A stretch of 64,000 nucleotides of DNA, from contig NW_026515518.1 of NCBI RefSeq assembly GCF_014898815.1, forward strand, positions 248,001 to 312,000, written 5' to 3'. Positions 25,912 through 37,283 of this stretch are shown here, in pieces. The stretch's first letter is position 1, and each line of letters opens with the position of its first letter. The notes beneath the pieces were generated by a model. That model was not told the DNA's origin. It worked only from the letters and a program-made list of their open reading frames with translations, and did not search any database. The position numbers and the translations under genes are program-made. Origin of the DNA: Panonychus citri. Lineage: Eukaryota > Arthropoda > Arachnida > Trombidiformes > Tetranychidae.

Positions 25912-28467
25912 TTAAGGAAGATAACCAAGCTCATTAATTAGATCGATTTGTGATAAACTTTGATCTCCATTTGATTGGGACTTTAATTTTCTTCCATCGG
26001 ATTTAATTTTACCATTAGTTTTATTATTATTAATTCGTTTAATATTTGTGTTAAGTAGAGAATCAATTTGATAATTGGATTGATTTTTTCTTCTATCGAT
26101 TAACTGTTTCAACGTTTCTAAACCATTTCGCTCCTCGGGAAGTTCTTGAGTTCCAATTATCCCGATTGTCTCTGGTAAAGTGACCCTCGAATTGTAATTA
26201 ACGTTATTATTATTAATTGTCTCCATTCCGAGGAAATGACCTTTACCTTGATCATCATTCTCGTTTAATTGTAATCGTTTATTCCCGTCGAGAGCTAATT
26301 TATTTCCACCAACATAATCCAATGGTTCGGCTAAAGATAAATATCGAAGATCACGATCAACGAAAAGGTCCATTCGATTTCGTTTCTTTTTCCTTCTAAA
26401 CTTAAGATTGAAACTTTTTCGAACCCATGATCGTAATTTCCATCGTCCTAATCGTCTAAATAAACTGTTCGAAGATGAAGATGATGCTATTCGAGATTTA
26501 AAATCAGTTCGATGATGAAAGTTAAGAGGATAAACGGATAACGGTTGATCAATAGTCGACCAGCGAGGTAATTGGTGTTTGTCGATTTGAACCATTGGTG
26601 GATTAATTGGATTCGAGAGTAAATCCTCTTCAACGAAAGTTAACAGTCCATCTCCCTCATTTAATTCGCTCGATGGAAAACTGCAAGTTAAATCGTCATC
26701 GTCATCATCTAATCCATCTGATAATCCATTGAGATTAGAATTAGGAAGAAATTGTCTAAAAGTTGGTGAAGTTTTCAATTTAACACCAGGACAATTAACT
26801 AATCGTTCACCTCTGCGACCAAATTTACTCAAAATACTGGAACTTTCGTCTTCACTAAATGTTGGCACTTTGGGACTAATTTGATGTCCATTCATTAATT
26901 GTTTATGATTTGGTAAATTGTTATGTACAATCTGGTGGGTTTTCTTGGTATAATTATGATTTATACCATTTGATTTATCATTATAATTAAGATGAACTAA
27001 ATATCCATTGTAATTGTTTGTCTCAATTGGATTAATATCATTTTTATGGTTTAAATTTTTCCTACTATCACATTTTAATTGTTCAGTTTTTACTGATTGT
27101 CCATTAATTGAACACGCTTGGCACAATGAATAAAACGATGATGATGAATTATGAGACAGTTGATCAGTTGATTTAGTTGGTTGAACATTTCGTTTACCAT
27201 TAAATCTTAGTTGATTAACGGTCGATTCACTCAATTTTGGTGCAACCGATGAAGGCCAAGGTCTCATTCCTAATTCACGGCGATAATTGAACACTTCATG
27301 TCGATTATTATTATTATTGTTGTTGATGTTCGATGAATTTGACCCTCGAGAATATCGAGTAGCAGGTCGTTCATCTGTACTAACGGTTAAACGAGAAGTT
27401 CTATCAGTTAATACTGATGGACATTGATTTCTTGTTCGATGATTGTTCAAAGCGATATGATGATGATCACCTGAAGTGGCCGAAGATGACAATTGTCTTG
27501 ATGATGTTCGAGAAGCAATTTCATCAAACGATGTAAATGAATACGAAGGTAAATCACTAGATATTGGGATCGATGGGCTACCGACCTTCAAGATACCATT
27601 TTGAACGTCCGATAAATTTGACGATAAGTTGATCGCATCCTCGACACTACAACATGCAAACAAGTGACATTCAAAGATTTTAGGTGCTGATACTTTGCGA
27701 AGGACACACAGAAATAATGGCGGATGTTTGAGCGATGAAAGAAATCTTGACCGTTGATTAGTTAATGGAGTGTAAGCTGATTGTTTCATGATCGCCGATG
27801 AACATGATAACGGGATAAAAGCGGCTCCTGACCGATGGCGACCATTTATTTTCAATGGTCGACAATTGAACCTGATGCCCGCCCAAAGGACAATATTGGA
27901 CAATGGTGTTATTACTTTGGTTACAACAATCCTGTTAGGGTCAGTTAAATTTGATTGACCAGCGACCGATAATGTTGTCCGAGATGATGGATCAGGTTCA
28001 GCGATGACAACACCATAGTTACAAACTTCAATCATTTGATAGCTTGATGAATGGACACCATTGGTAATACTGGTGACATATTTTCTTTGGGCGATTGTGT
28101 ATAAATCAACTAATTCTGATTGAATTGCTGTTAGACCTTTATTGAGAATAGCTGATGACCTGCCTGAGGCGCTAATCACTCCAAGATATTTAACTTTGAC
28201 ACTCGAAATGATTGATCCTAACGAGTCACTTGTAGTTGATGAATTTTCACTTACATGGTTACCATTTTGACTTTGGAAACGTTTACGGCCATTTGCACGT
28301 TGAGATTTGGCGACGGGATGAGAAACGCGACTTTGATGGACACTTCCGGGTGATGAACGATATCGCAGTGGAAAATTTTTATTATCATCATCATCATCAT
28401 CGTTGATCAATGATGATGATGATAAAGGAAGTTTATTTGAAAACGATAAAACTGATGTTGATAACAT
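25912..28467 (-). CDS. large protein with PTB-like domain and long disordered tail
   Basis: A single-exon frame of 851 residues from the first ATG (28467). Residues about 20-90 are disordered, with an Asp run. A folded region of about 90-300 begins VKVKYLGVISASG and includes NIVLWAGIRFNC and HPPLFLCVLRK, then FECHLFACCSVEDAINL. The strand/helix order and the 'ecHlFaC...A..L' helix look like a PTB/PID domain, though I cannot name the subfamily. The remaining 550 residues are Ser/Asn-rich and low in complexity, with Asn and Asp runs and a basic patch (FNLKFRRKKKRNRMDLF). The role is probably intracellular scaffolding; this is inference. It lies about 580 bases upstream of Wnt5 on the same strand. 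Additional 5' exons are not excluded. Confidence 0.7.
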   Translation of the reverse strand: MLSTSVLSFSNKLPLSSSSLINDDDDDDNKNFPLRYRSSPGSVHQSRVSHPVAKSQRANGRKRFQSQNGNHVSENSSTTSDSLGSIISSVKVKYLGVISASGRSSAILNKGLTAIQSELVDLYTIAQRKYVTSITNGVHSSSYQMIEVCNYGVVIAEPDPSSRTTLSVAGQSNLTDPNRIVVTKVITPLSNIVLWAGIRFNCRPLKINGRHRSGAAFIPLSCSSAIMKQSAYTPLTNQRSRFLSSLKHPPLFLCVLRKVSAPKIFECHLFACCSVEDAINLSSNLSDVQNGILKVGSPSIPISSDLPSYSFTSFDEIASRTSSRQLSSSATSGDHHHIALNNHRTRNQCPSVLTDRTSRLTVSTDERPATRYSRGSNSSNINNNNNNNRHEVFNYRRELGMRPWPSSVAPKLSESTVNQLRFNGKRNVQPTKSTDQLSHNSSSSFYSLCQACSINGQSVKTEQLKCDSRKNLNHKNDINPIETNNYNGYLVHLNYNDKSNGINHNYTKKTHQIVHNNLPNHKQLMNGHQISPKVPTFSEDESSSILSKFGRRGERLVNCPGVKLKTSPTFRQFLPNSNLNGLSDGLDDDDDDLTCSFPSSELNEGDGLLTFVEEDLLSNPINPPMVQIDKHQLPRWSTIDQPLSVYPLNFHHRTDFKSRIASSSSSNSLFRRLGRWKLRSWVRKSFNLKFRRKKKRNRMDLFVDRDLRYLSLAEPLDYVGGNKLALDGNKRLQLNENDDQGKGHFLGMETINNNNVNYNSRVTLPETIGIIGTQELPEERNGLETLKQLIDRRKNQSNYQIDSLLNTNIKRINNNKTNGKIKSDGRKLKSQSNGDQSLSQIDLINELGYLP

Positions 28468-31400
28468 TCTCAATGTAAACTAATCAATTGATTATTTGAA
28501 TGAACACAAGATACTAAATTGTTAGTTATCATTATGGTTAATCAACCAAATTCAATTGATTTTTGATGATATCGATTTACAATGAGCATCAAATAATCAC
28601 AATTAATCACAATTGAAACGGAATAATTTTTTGTTTTTCTTAGTTTTTCCTGAGAATCCAATTCATTGATTTCAACTGAGTCAATGTAAAGATGAGGGAG
28701 ACTGAGAGAGAAGGTGAGAGAGAAGATGATGGAAAATATATTCGAAAGACTAAATAGAAAGAGGCAGCTGACGCTGAAATGGAACCAGTTTTACTTGAAT
28801 TGACCTTAAATGAAAACGATCGTTGAAAACAACTGCGTCTGTAAGAATGGGAATGATTCGTCGTTCACAACGAGGCCCATTGAGAGGAGATTAGAACTGA
28901 ATGGACACAGGTCAATATATTTGATTGTGGAAAAAGTTATTCTCAGTTTTTTCTTTTTTCTTCTAATTGTTCTTCTTCTGAGAAATATTAGAATCGATAA
29001 TTATTATAATAATAATCATGATTATGGTTAATATTTTGATGATGATGATGATGATGATTGAATGATAATATTTACTAAAAGATAAGAATAAAAATCGTGT
29101 GAAAGTGAAAACTTTTTCTTTTTCTTGGAATTGTAATTTTTTTATATTCCAATTGATAATTGGCTTCCTCTTGGCCTAATTTTTTTCTCGCTACATGTTA
29201 ACCCAATAAGAGAAGATGAAAACTCTCAATCTCGAAACTTTCTCCTTCATAATCATCTCACTTTCTTTGTTTTCAACTCTTCCAAACTCTGAGTCTCATC
29301 ATGTGGTCACGCCCTGGTCACTTTCTCTCAATGAAATTCAATAACAACAACAATCAACTTGTTCTCTCTCTCTCTCTCATGAATCTTCATTTTCCTCCTT
29401 CTCATCATCCTCATCATCCTTTAATAGCCTTTTCTAGGTCATCGTTTGTTTCGCTACGAAAGATCATCAACAACAATTAATAGAAATTAAATTCGAAGAT
29501 GATTGTTGTTGATTTACCTTAATTGTTATTACTCTCAAGTTTATACTTCGAGCCTTGATTTCACTTTGATTCGGAAGATAATCAAACACATGCAAATTCA
29601 TTGTGTCAATTAATTGTTAATAAGTTTGTTAGATTGATTAGATTTAGAAAAGGAATTGATTAAAATTGTTAAGATTATATTTCTATCGATTATATTACAA
29701 TCAAATTTAATTGTTATTATTACACTTGAATGTTAATCAAGACTTGAGATTGTTTCAGGTTGTTGCTAATTGTTTAAGCTTATTGTTTCTGAGAGGCAAG
29801 TTAATTACAATTAACTGTCTCATTTTGCTTTTAAATTTGTTTCATTAAGTGTTTAGGACTGAGGTCAAATTAACTGTTAATTGTTGTGATAATTTTAAAA
29901 GACATCAAGTTAATTAAAAGACTTGACAAGAGTTTGATTGGATCAACTTTTGAAACAAAACAATTGAAATATTAGACATTTTTAATTGTATCGTTTACTA
30001 TTAATTTGGTTGTTTAATTGAACATAATCGTGATTTAATTGAGTCGATCAACAATCAGATTAATTTGAGTATCGGGTTTCCTTAACTTTGGTTATAATGT
30101 TTTGCTTAAATCTCAACTGTTACAATTAATTTCCAATTTGATGGTTGATACAATTTATTAATCACGCGTCTTAATCTTGTATTGATGATTTAATGTATTA
30201 CGAATCCGATTATCTAATCGTTAATCTTAATCGTTGATCTTGTTTCTTGTAATATCATTGAATTAATAAGGTTTGGTTAATCACGATTAACTTTGACCGG
30301 AATAAGATTATCATTTAAATCAAAATGGAAACAATTAATATCAAGTTTATTAATCATTTTAATTATTACTTTTGATCATCAATATTATCATTACATTGGG
30401 ATTGTTAAGATTAACAATTTATTGTGATTTAATAACATTGGTAAATATCAGTTAATTGACTTCAACTAATTAACTGAATAAATCACTTTTAAATCAGTTA
30501 AGATGAATCTTATCAAATGCTTCAATTGTTGTTGATGTTTTAATTGATTTATTCATGATTAAGTCGTGATTTATACGTGAATTAATATCAAGATTAACAT
30601 TATGATAACAATTAACGATTTGTTTTCTTATGCTTTTGTTTTGTTTTAATCATAAATTATTCAATAATTAATTGTTCAACCTCCAAATAAGAATAACAAT
30701 TAATGATAGAATATAAAATTATGGCCTAATTGTTTCGTAAACTTGATTAATTAATTGTCTTCAGGTGAAAGCATCGAGTTTGAACATTTAGATTAACATT
30801 CGAGAAGTTAATTTCCTAGTCACTTGAATAATAACAGAAAAAAAGTAAATCACAAACAACCACTTAATCATTTAGAATCTCAAATGAACTTGACAACAAT
30901 TAAACAGTCGCTTTTAAATTTACGACAATTAACTTATTCAATAGTAAATTAATTCTCTTAAAATCCAATTAATCAAATCTAAATTATATATACAAAAGGT
31001 CATTTTCTATCTTTAATAATGAGAATTACATTTTTTTTCCTGTTCTATACTTTGTTATTATGAAATCGACAATTAGTTGATTATTATTATTATTGTGATG
31101 GTGAATTAAAGGAAAACATTTCCTTCTCACTTTAATAATTTAATCAATTATTTTATTTCCCCATTTAAAACATCATTTGATTATTTAAGTGATTCAATTA
31201 CAATTTGGTGAGAGATTTAATGTTGGACAAATTGTTCCTAATCAATCAAGTCATTAAAGGTTTCAATTCAATGGACATTATGATTAGTAAATAACAGAAA
31301 AAACAGGAAAATGATTAGAATACATTAAATTGTAATTATTATGATTTATCTATTCACTTGAGGATGAAAAACATAATGAAAATCAGGAATGGGTTAAGTG

Positions 31401-32116
31401 AATTGTATTTGTTTAAACGAGTCTGATACTGGATGATGATGATGATGATGATAATTAAGATGAAGATGATTAACTTGTTGGTATTGATGATTTGCTATTG
31501 TTTATTTTTCTCCCATTATTTTAATCATTTAGTTAACTCCTTTATCCTCAAGGACAATTTAACATCTTTATAACAAATTACCTTGAATTTTTGGAAAGTT
31601 ATTATATCGATTTTAACCTCGAAAAGTAGAAATGCTTGGTAATAAAAAGAAAACCGTTTTCGAATTATAAAAGTATCGATTCCAATATACAGATGCAATT
31701 CCATGTTGATTATTCACGAGATATTTTTGGAAAAATTTGCAATTACGTTGATTAACTTGTTGTTTTATCGGTAAACAAACGATGATTTCCATAAGCAGGT
31801 TGTTCATTTTTCTGAATTTCCTTTGAAATCTCATGTCCATCGCACGACAATGAATTGAGAGTTGCATTGAATGATTCAATTTCCTTTGGAACAGCGATCG
31901 TAAATAATTGGATTAGATGTAGATTAGAGGATGAAACTCAGGTAAGATGTATCGATGTTTATAAAGAGTGTTGAAAAGAGAGTTGAATTTTGATGTTGAA
32001 TTTGATTCCATTGAATTAAATTGGATGATAACATGAACAAGGATTAACCATTAGAATAGTAAATATATTGATGAAATCGATTCGATAACGAGAGAGAGTG
32101 AAAATAAAATGATCTT
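28468..32116. other. 3.6 kb gene-poor region
   Basis: AT-rich spacer with GAT arrays near 29038-29060 and 31434-31453 and many TTAATTGT words. A minus-strand stretch at about 31750-31915 is open in a frame reading IAVPKEIESFNATLNSLSC and may be a coding relic, but no family or complete gene emerges. Nothing else supported. Confidence 0.5.
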
Positions 32117-33415
32117 TTAATCGGCTACTTTTTTCACCTTTCGAGCCGCTGGTTCATTATGTGGAGATGATGTTCTCATGGGCCGACGAAGATTCTCAAG
32201 TCGTTTGTATAATTCATCAATTTTATCATCATTTTCTTTAGGTGACATATTTGGTACTTTTATCTTCTCAGTATCATCAAGTTGCATAATCTCTTTCAGT
32301 TCAGCTTCCAATTCATCATCATCGATCATCGATGTAGTTATATTTTTACCCAAATCGGTGAGAATATCATTCTGAGTTTCAAAAGCATCTTCCATCTCAG
32401 AGATGGTGAAATTAATTTCATCATGTTTAACTTGTGCGGCTTTCAAAGCATCAGCACACTCTTTATAAGCACTAACAACGGCCTTGTTGGATTGAACATC
32501 GACCAATTGTTCAGAGAGACAGTTGATATTATCGAGTTGAGCTTCCTTTTTACTGAGAACATCTTCCAATCGTTTCTTTCTCCTCAATAATGACTTAGCT
32601 TTAATCTTATTGGATGCTCTGATAGCTGATTTGGCTTCTACCATACATTTTTCAATCTCCATTTCTATTTTGACAATGTCATCTTCAATCAGCTCTCGAG
32701 CTGATTCCAGACTCCTTAAGCTCACATCTAAATCACTAAATTGAACGTCATCACCAAATTTAATGTATCGGGTTCCTTTATCCTCCATAGTGATAACTTG
32801 CTTAATTGAGGTTAAATATAAAAGGAGAATCTCCAATTGATCGGGTTTAATGTTAAAGGTAACAAGTGATTTCTCAAATTCTTCATATTTAAGACATTTA
32901 TCAATCAATTGTTGTTCATTGACATAAGTCATCAGCTCTCTTGATCCCGATACAACTGCTTCAAGATTAACCAAATCACTTGAGTAGGAGATACTTTGAT
33001 CCATCAATTCACATTCTTCTTGCTCGTCCTCTTTACTACCGAACCAGGAGAGTCCAAATTTAAGAGGTTTAGCCAAAGATCCAAGGCCCCATGATAACCA
33101 ACTCTGTCCGCTGTTGGCACAAATATTGTTGATAAAATAATCCCGAGTCACCAGATTATCCCGACGCTTCATCTCCGAGGCGACTAATCTTAAACAGTCT
33201 AAATCGGGGATAACATTGCAACTTTTAAAAGCTTTACTCAATTGGCTTATATTAAAGTGATACCTTCGCTCTTGGATGCACAATTCATTGATTGCTCCGA
33301 TCCACCAATTTAGCTTAGAATCAAATCCTTCAGGGTTGGATGATCGGCTTCGGAATTTACTAAATAGAAAACGGATCCTTGTTTGACTTAATTGTTGAAT
33401 CTTTTCATCGCACAT
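32117..33415 (-). CDS. CHMP7: CHMP7, ESCRT-III-related protein
   Basis: A single-exon gene of 432 residues from the first ATG (33415; an in-frame GTG lies 15 bases upstream). The N-terminal half is a winged-helix-like region that includes FDSKLNWWIGAINELC and a Trp-rich segment (QSWLSWGLGSLAKPLKFG) resembling the membrane-binding part of CHMP7. The C-terminal half (about 225-400) is a charged Snf7-type helical core (RSLESARELIEDDIVKIEME, then KAKSLLRRKKRLED) and ends with acidic helices and a basic tail. CHMP7 works at the inner nuclear envelope and endoplasmic reticulum, where with LEM2 it recruits ESCRT-III to seal the reforming nuclear envelope. Length is close to that of animal CHMP7 proteins (about 450). 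No frame defect. Confidence 0.88.
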   Translation of the reverse strand: MCDEKIQQLSQTRIRFLFSKFRSRSSNPEGFDSKLNWWIGAINELCIQERRYHFNISQLSKAFKSCNVIPDLDCLRLVASEMKRRDNLVTRDYFINNICANSGQSWLSWGLGSLAKPLKFGLSWFGSKEDEQEECELMDQSISYSSDLVNLEAVVSGSRELMTYVNEQQLIDKCLKYEEFEKSLVTFNIKPDQLEILLLYLTSIKQVITMEDKGTRYIKFGDDVQFSDLDVSLRSLESARELIEDDIVKIEMEIEKCMVEAKSAIRASNKIKAKSLLRRKKRLEDVLSKKEAQLDNINCLSEQLVDVQSNKAVVSAYKECADALKAAQVKHDEINFTISEMEDAFETQNDILTDLGKNITTSMIDDDELEAELKEIMQLDDTEKIKVPNMSPKENDDKIDELYKRLENLRRPMRTSSPHNEPAARKVKKVAD

Positions 33416-34505
33416 GATGATGAGAGACACGCTGATAAATTGTTGGACAATTTATTGACAAAAAAGAAACAATAATTCAATAAAATAATATAATTAAAAG
33501 AAAATTATTCTTGAGAATAGAAAAAAACAAAAACAAAAATGATTTGAAAATAAAGTGTTTCTATTAACCAATCACATCGAATCTCAATCAGCTGATTTCT
33601 TTTCTCATCTTTACATTTCAACCGCTTTTTTCAGATTCACTTTTACTTTCTAATTGTAACAATCTAATTTTTCTTCGGATCGTAAATTCAATTAACTTAA
33701 TTGTTACTAATTAGTTATCAAGAATATGATATTGTTCCCATCGAGCTGGAATTAGTTTTCTTTTCCTTGTTAATTTAAACAGTTAATTGGGTTAACATTT
33801 TGTCCTCTTAATTGTTGACAGTTTGTTACTAATTGTCAATAGAAATTTAGTTAATTGTTATTCTTATAGCGATAATCTTGTTTTAAGATAATTAACTGAT
33901 TTGAAATTTGAGATTTTGTTTCTCTTTCTCAGCTCTTTGGATAATTAACTAATTTCAATTGTCCACTAGGATTAATTATCAGTTTAATTGAAATTTGGCT
34001 TAATTGTTGTTTAAGATTTTTACTCAATTTCTCTACTTTTATAGAAATTAAATTAACTATTAAATATCGGAAAGAATTTAACAAAATCAGTTTAATTGTT
34101 GAACTTTTTTTGTTTAAATTTCTAAATCGTTTTTCATTAGCAAGTTGGTCCATTTATCAGAAACGATTAATCTTAAATCATTTGATTAACCGAATTGAAA
34201 TGATTATTGATATTCCAATGATTTACCAATGTCAGAGACTAAATTGTTACAATAATGATTAGTTGATTTCTTTTCTTTATTCGTCCTTTATTTATCCTTA
34301 TCAGAATTTATCCAAATTGTAACCAATAATTACCATCTATTGTAATGATAATAAGAAATTGATTTTATCAAATTGCAAAGAAAATAATATTCTGATTATT
34401 ATCTGATTTCTATTTGATATGAGAAGCTCAATGATCATGATCTCGGTGAATGTTTCAACTTGAACTTTCATTTTGATCTGAATTTAGTTTCCATTTCAAA
34501 TTATC
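33416..34505. other. divergent intergenic region CHMP7 / DEG-ENaC gene
   Basis: About 1.1 kb between two divergently oriented start codons, so it should contain both promoters. AT-rich with several TTAATTGT words. A short Ile/Leu-rich frame on the minus strand is not supported as a gene. Confidence 0.5.
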
Positions 34506-36419
34506 ATGTTAACTCGTTTAAATGAGAAACTTCGTGAATCTCAATTAAACGATTCAATTAATTATCTCGATAAACACAAACAGTTATTATATAAACTATC
34601 AAATTCAACTGGAAACAATTATCTTCCACCTAATGAACCAAGTAAATTACATTACGACAATTTGGTTGATCGACAAATTATCAATTTTAAATCATCAATA
34701 TCACCAATTGAACCTTTCAATTATGATGATCCAATTGATTTGAAATCGGATATGAAATCTAAACCAACAGTGAGAACCGTGATGCCAACAATTAACGGTA
34801 ATCAACCCAATGAAATCGGTAAGAAAAAAGGAGAAACTACAATTAAAGGCTCGATTGATGAGCCAATTAAATTGGAAAATGTTTCGACCGATTTAAAATC
34901 AGGTAAGGTGATGATTCCCGTTAAATTGCCTCAACCAATTAAGAGTAAAAGTGGCCGATCAACTTCATTCTGGTCATTAAGCGATCGGCATCATAGTGAC
35001 AACGATTCGATAAGTTATTCAATCGCTGGATTACATGAGATGGGAAGATGTGAACGAATCGGAAAATATTTATTCCGATTGAAAACAGTTCTATTGATAT
35101 TAAGTGTTATCGGTTTAGTTTATCAGACGTTAGAACTTTCCGAAACCTATTTTCGATATCCAACAATCGTTGATGTTCTGGTTGAACATAACGATAAGGT
35201 CATTTTACCTTCGATTACAATTTGTTCACCGATACAAATTGCACCAAGTGAATTGGAAAAACTTTTCACTGATCGAGTTGAAGTTAAACGAGTTCTAAGT
35301 CAATTTGATTCGGATACGAAAATGAAACTGGATGAACGACAAGCGAAAAAGTTTGATTACCTGAGAAAATATTTACAATCATATTACCTGAGTCGAGTTA
35401 CAGTTAATCTATCGAGTTATTTGGAGAAATCGGTCCAAGAGTCGAAATTTGTTCATTCTTGCGATCTGTCGATCATGAATTCATCTGATGCTCAGATAAA
35501 ATTACCATGTAAGAATTTCTCTCACCCAATGGTTACATTTACCACGAACGAGAAATGTTTCACTTATTTCAGTGAGAACAATAAACACTTTGATTCTATC
35601 GATAATGTTATCTCATTCGACGAAGATGGTTCAGCGGCCACAGCCCAAGTATCGGTGATATTAAGATTGAATGTTGCCTTCGATTCAAATTATGATATCA
35701 ATTTACCGAGTTTTCTGTACATTCATGCTTCGAATGATATAATGGCGAAATCAAATAAATACTCTTTGGAACCCAATAGGAAATATGATGTTTTCTATTG
35801 GCGAAGTGTCTCTGAACGATTGGCACCTCTTTATTGTCGATCATATTCATCGTCAATCAATTATCCACAATCGCAAATTGATTGTGTCAATCGATGTTCA
35901 ACCGAATACACTTTCCTTTATTGTAGATGTTTACTTTTTAAACCTCCGCTTCGAATTGAAACTGTCCCGTTATCTGCTCGAATTTGTCCACAAAGTGATA
36001 ATAATTTCATCAAAAGTTGTCGTCGAATGCTGCAAGGTATGGATTCTAAAGCTTGTCGAACTAGATGCACTTCCGGTTGTATTGAGGAAGTTTTCGATTT
36101 CTCTGTAACTGCTCATGAATTCACCGCTGAAGAGATCATGAAGATTGGAAATTCCATCAATCAATCTGATCTGATTGAAATTCTGGTGACTCGTAAATTG
36201 AAACCCGATGTTATTTATAAGCAAAAATATCAACTTGAATTCGAACAATATTTTTCCAACTTTTGTTCTCTACTCGGATTCTGGTTGGGAATCACAGTTC
36301 TAACATTTTATGACCAAATCAAGAAAAATGTCATTTTATTATATCGATTAACTTGTTATGTCAAAACCCGAATGAAACATAAACGACGAAAAATAAAACC
36401 AAAAATACGAAAAATTTAA
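34506..36419 (+). CDS. DEG/ENaC-like (degenerin/pickpocket) channel subunit
   Basis: A single-exon frame of 637 residues. The first 170 residues are polar and cytoplasmic. TM1 lies about 192-215 (LKTVLLILSVIGLVYQTLEL), followed by the family's 'LPS(I/V)TIC' element (LPSITICSPIQI). The large extracellular region is Cys-rich towards its end (CRSYSSSINYPQSQIDCVNR..., YCRCLLF, CRRMLQGMD, CRTRCTSGC). TM2, about 583-605, contains FCSLLGFWLGITVLTFYD. The glycine-led selectivity-filter triplet, usually G-S/A-S, reads G-I-T here. The C-terminal tail is basic. Family members form trimeric sodium channels gated by ligands, acid or force. The long N-terminus and altered filter mark a divergent subunit. 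Some arthropods, including spider mites, have large DEG/ENaC sets. Function not provable from sequence. Confidence 0.83.
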   Translation: MLTRLNEKLRESQLNDSINYLDKHKQLLYKLSNSTGNNYLPPNEPSKLHYDNLVDRQIINFKSSISPIEPFNYDDPIDLKSDMKSKPTVRTVMPTINGNQPNEIGKKKGETTIKGSIDEPIKLENVSTDLKSGKVMIPVKLPQPIKSKSGRSTSFWSLSDRHHSDNDSISYSIAGLHEMGRCERIGKYLFRLKTVLLILSVIGLVYQTLELSETYFRYPTIVDVLVEHNDKVILPSITICSPIQIAPSELEKLFTDRVEVKRVLSQFDSDTKMKLDERQAKKFDYLRKYLQSYYLSRVTVNLSSYLEKSVQESKFVHSCDLSIMNSSDAQIKLPCKNFSHPMVTFTTNEKCFTYFSENNKHFDSIDNVISFDEDGSAATAQVSVILRLNVAFDSNYDINLPSFLYIHASNDIMAKSNKYSLEPNRKYDVFYWRSVSERLAPLYCRSYSSSINYPQSQIDCVNRCSTEYTFLYCRCLLFKPPLRIETVPLSARICPQSDNNFIKSCRRMLQGMDSKACRTRCTSGCIEEVFDFSVTAHEFTAEEIMKIGNSINQSDLIEILVTRKLKPDVIYKQKYQLEFEQYFSNFCSLLGFWLGITVLTFYDQIKKNVILLYRLTCYVKTRMKHKRRKIKPKIRKI

Positions 36420-36553
36420 TTTCTCAATCAACAAGCATCTTAACAATTTAATCAGCTTCACAATTGTAACTACAAAACAAAACAAAATACAAGTAAATCA
36501 CATGGTAAACTGAATATATAAGAATCGGATCAAAATGAGAATCTAATAACTAA

Positions 36554-37283
36554 TCAAATTGTGATTCGCAACCAATGGTTGATTACTTTTTGAATTGAAG
36601 GTAAGATTATGACGAGTTGTAATAAAGTGATTCCAAAATTAGGTAACATGGATCCGTTCAGTCCTCTTGAAGGTAATATAACAATTAAGAGAGGAAAAGG
36701 GTTAGACAATTAACTTGATTAGTGATACAATTAACACTTACCCAGCGCAAATGTATTCGTAAACAGTATCATCATTAAATTCCTCTGGTTTAATACTCTT
36801 ATTACAACAATAAGTACAAATGGTTTTCTCAGTTCCATATCCCGATTGGAAGCAACTTGGAGTACATGAAGTTGCACATCGTCTTTCAATCGCAGTGAAA
36901 ACATCGTTAATTGTTACCAATTCAAACGCACACAAAGTTGTATCGGATGGACAAACGGTCAGGTATTTAGCTTCGGCATCGGAAACATTAACGGCCGGAT
37001 TAATACAAGTATCACGAAAGTTAATCCTCTTATTTGAATAATCGGCTAAACAAACTAAACAATGGTACTTGTTTTTATAATCGGGTTTCTTTTTCTTGGG
37101 CTTCGGTTTTTTCTTGGCATCTTTAGTACCTGGAACAGCACCTAATTAATAACGGGTGAAAATCAACAATCAATATCGAGGTTAGAGTTTGATTAGGTTG
37201 ATATTACCTTCTATCGATGAAAAGTAATCAACACAAATTAATAAAATTAAACTTAAATGGAAACAATAACAGATTATATTCAT
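36554..37283 (-). CDS. secreted or GPI-anchored cysteine-rich (Ly6-like) protein
   Basis: Exons 37283-37208 and 37141-36742 are well supported: ATG, GT-AG borders, matching phase. They encode a signal peptide (MNIICYCFHLSLILLICVD), a Lys/Pro-rich linker and a domain with about 12 cysteines, starting YHCLVC and including CATSCTPSC and CTYCC. The spacing resembles arthropod Ly6/three-finger-fold proteins such as the quiver/sleepless group, which modulate ion channels or act as surface adaptors. A strong donor (GTAAGT) just before an in-frame TAA suggests a third exon, modelled as 36665-36554. It supplies a hydrophobic stretch (FGITLLQLVIILPS) suitable for a GPI signal, although about 14 more residues follow it. 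If the donor is unused, the protein ends at CAG/CAGG. It sits tail to tail with the DEG/ENaC-like gene. Confidence 0.6.
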
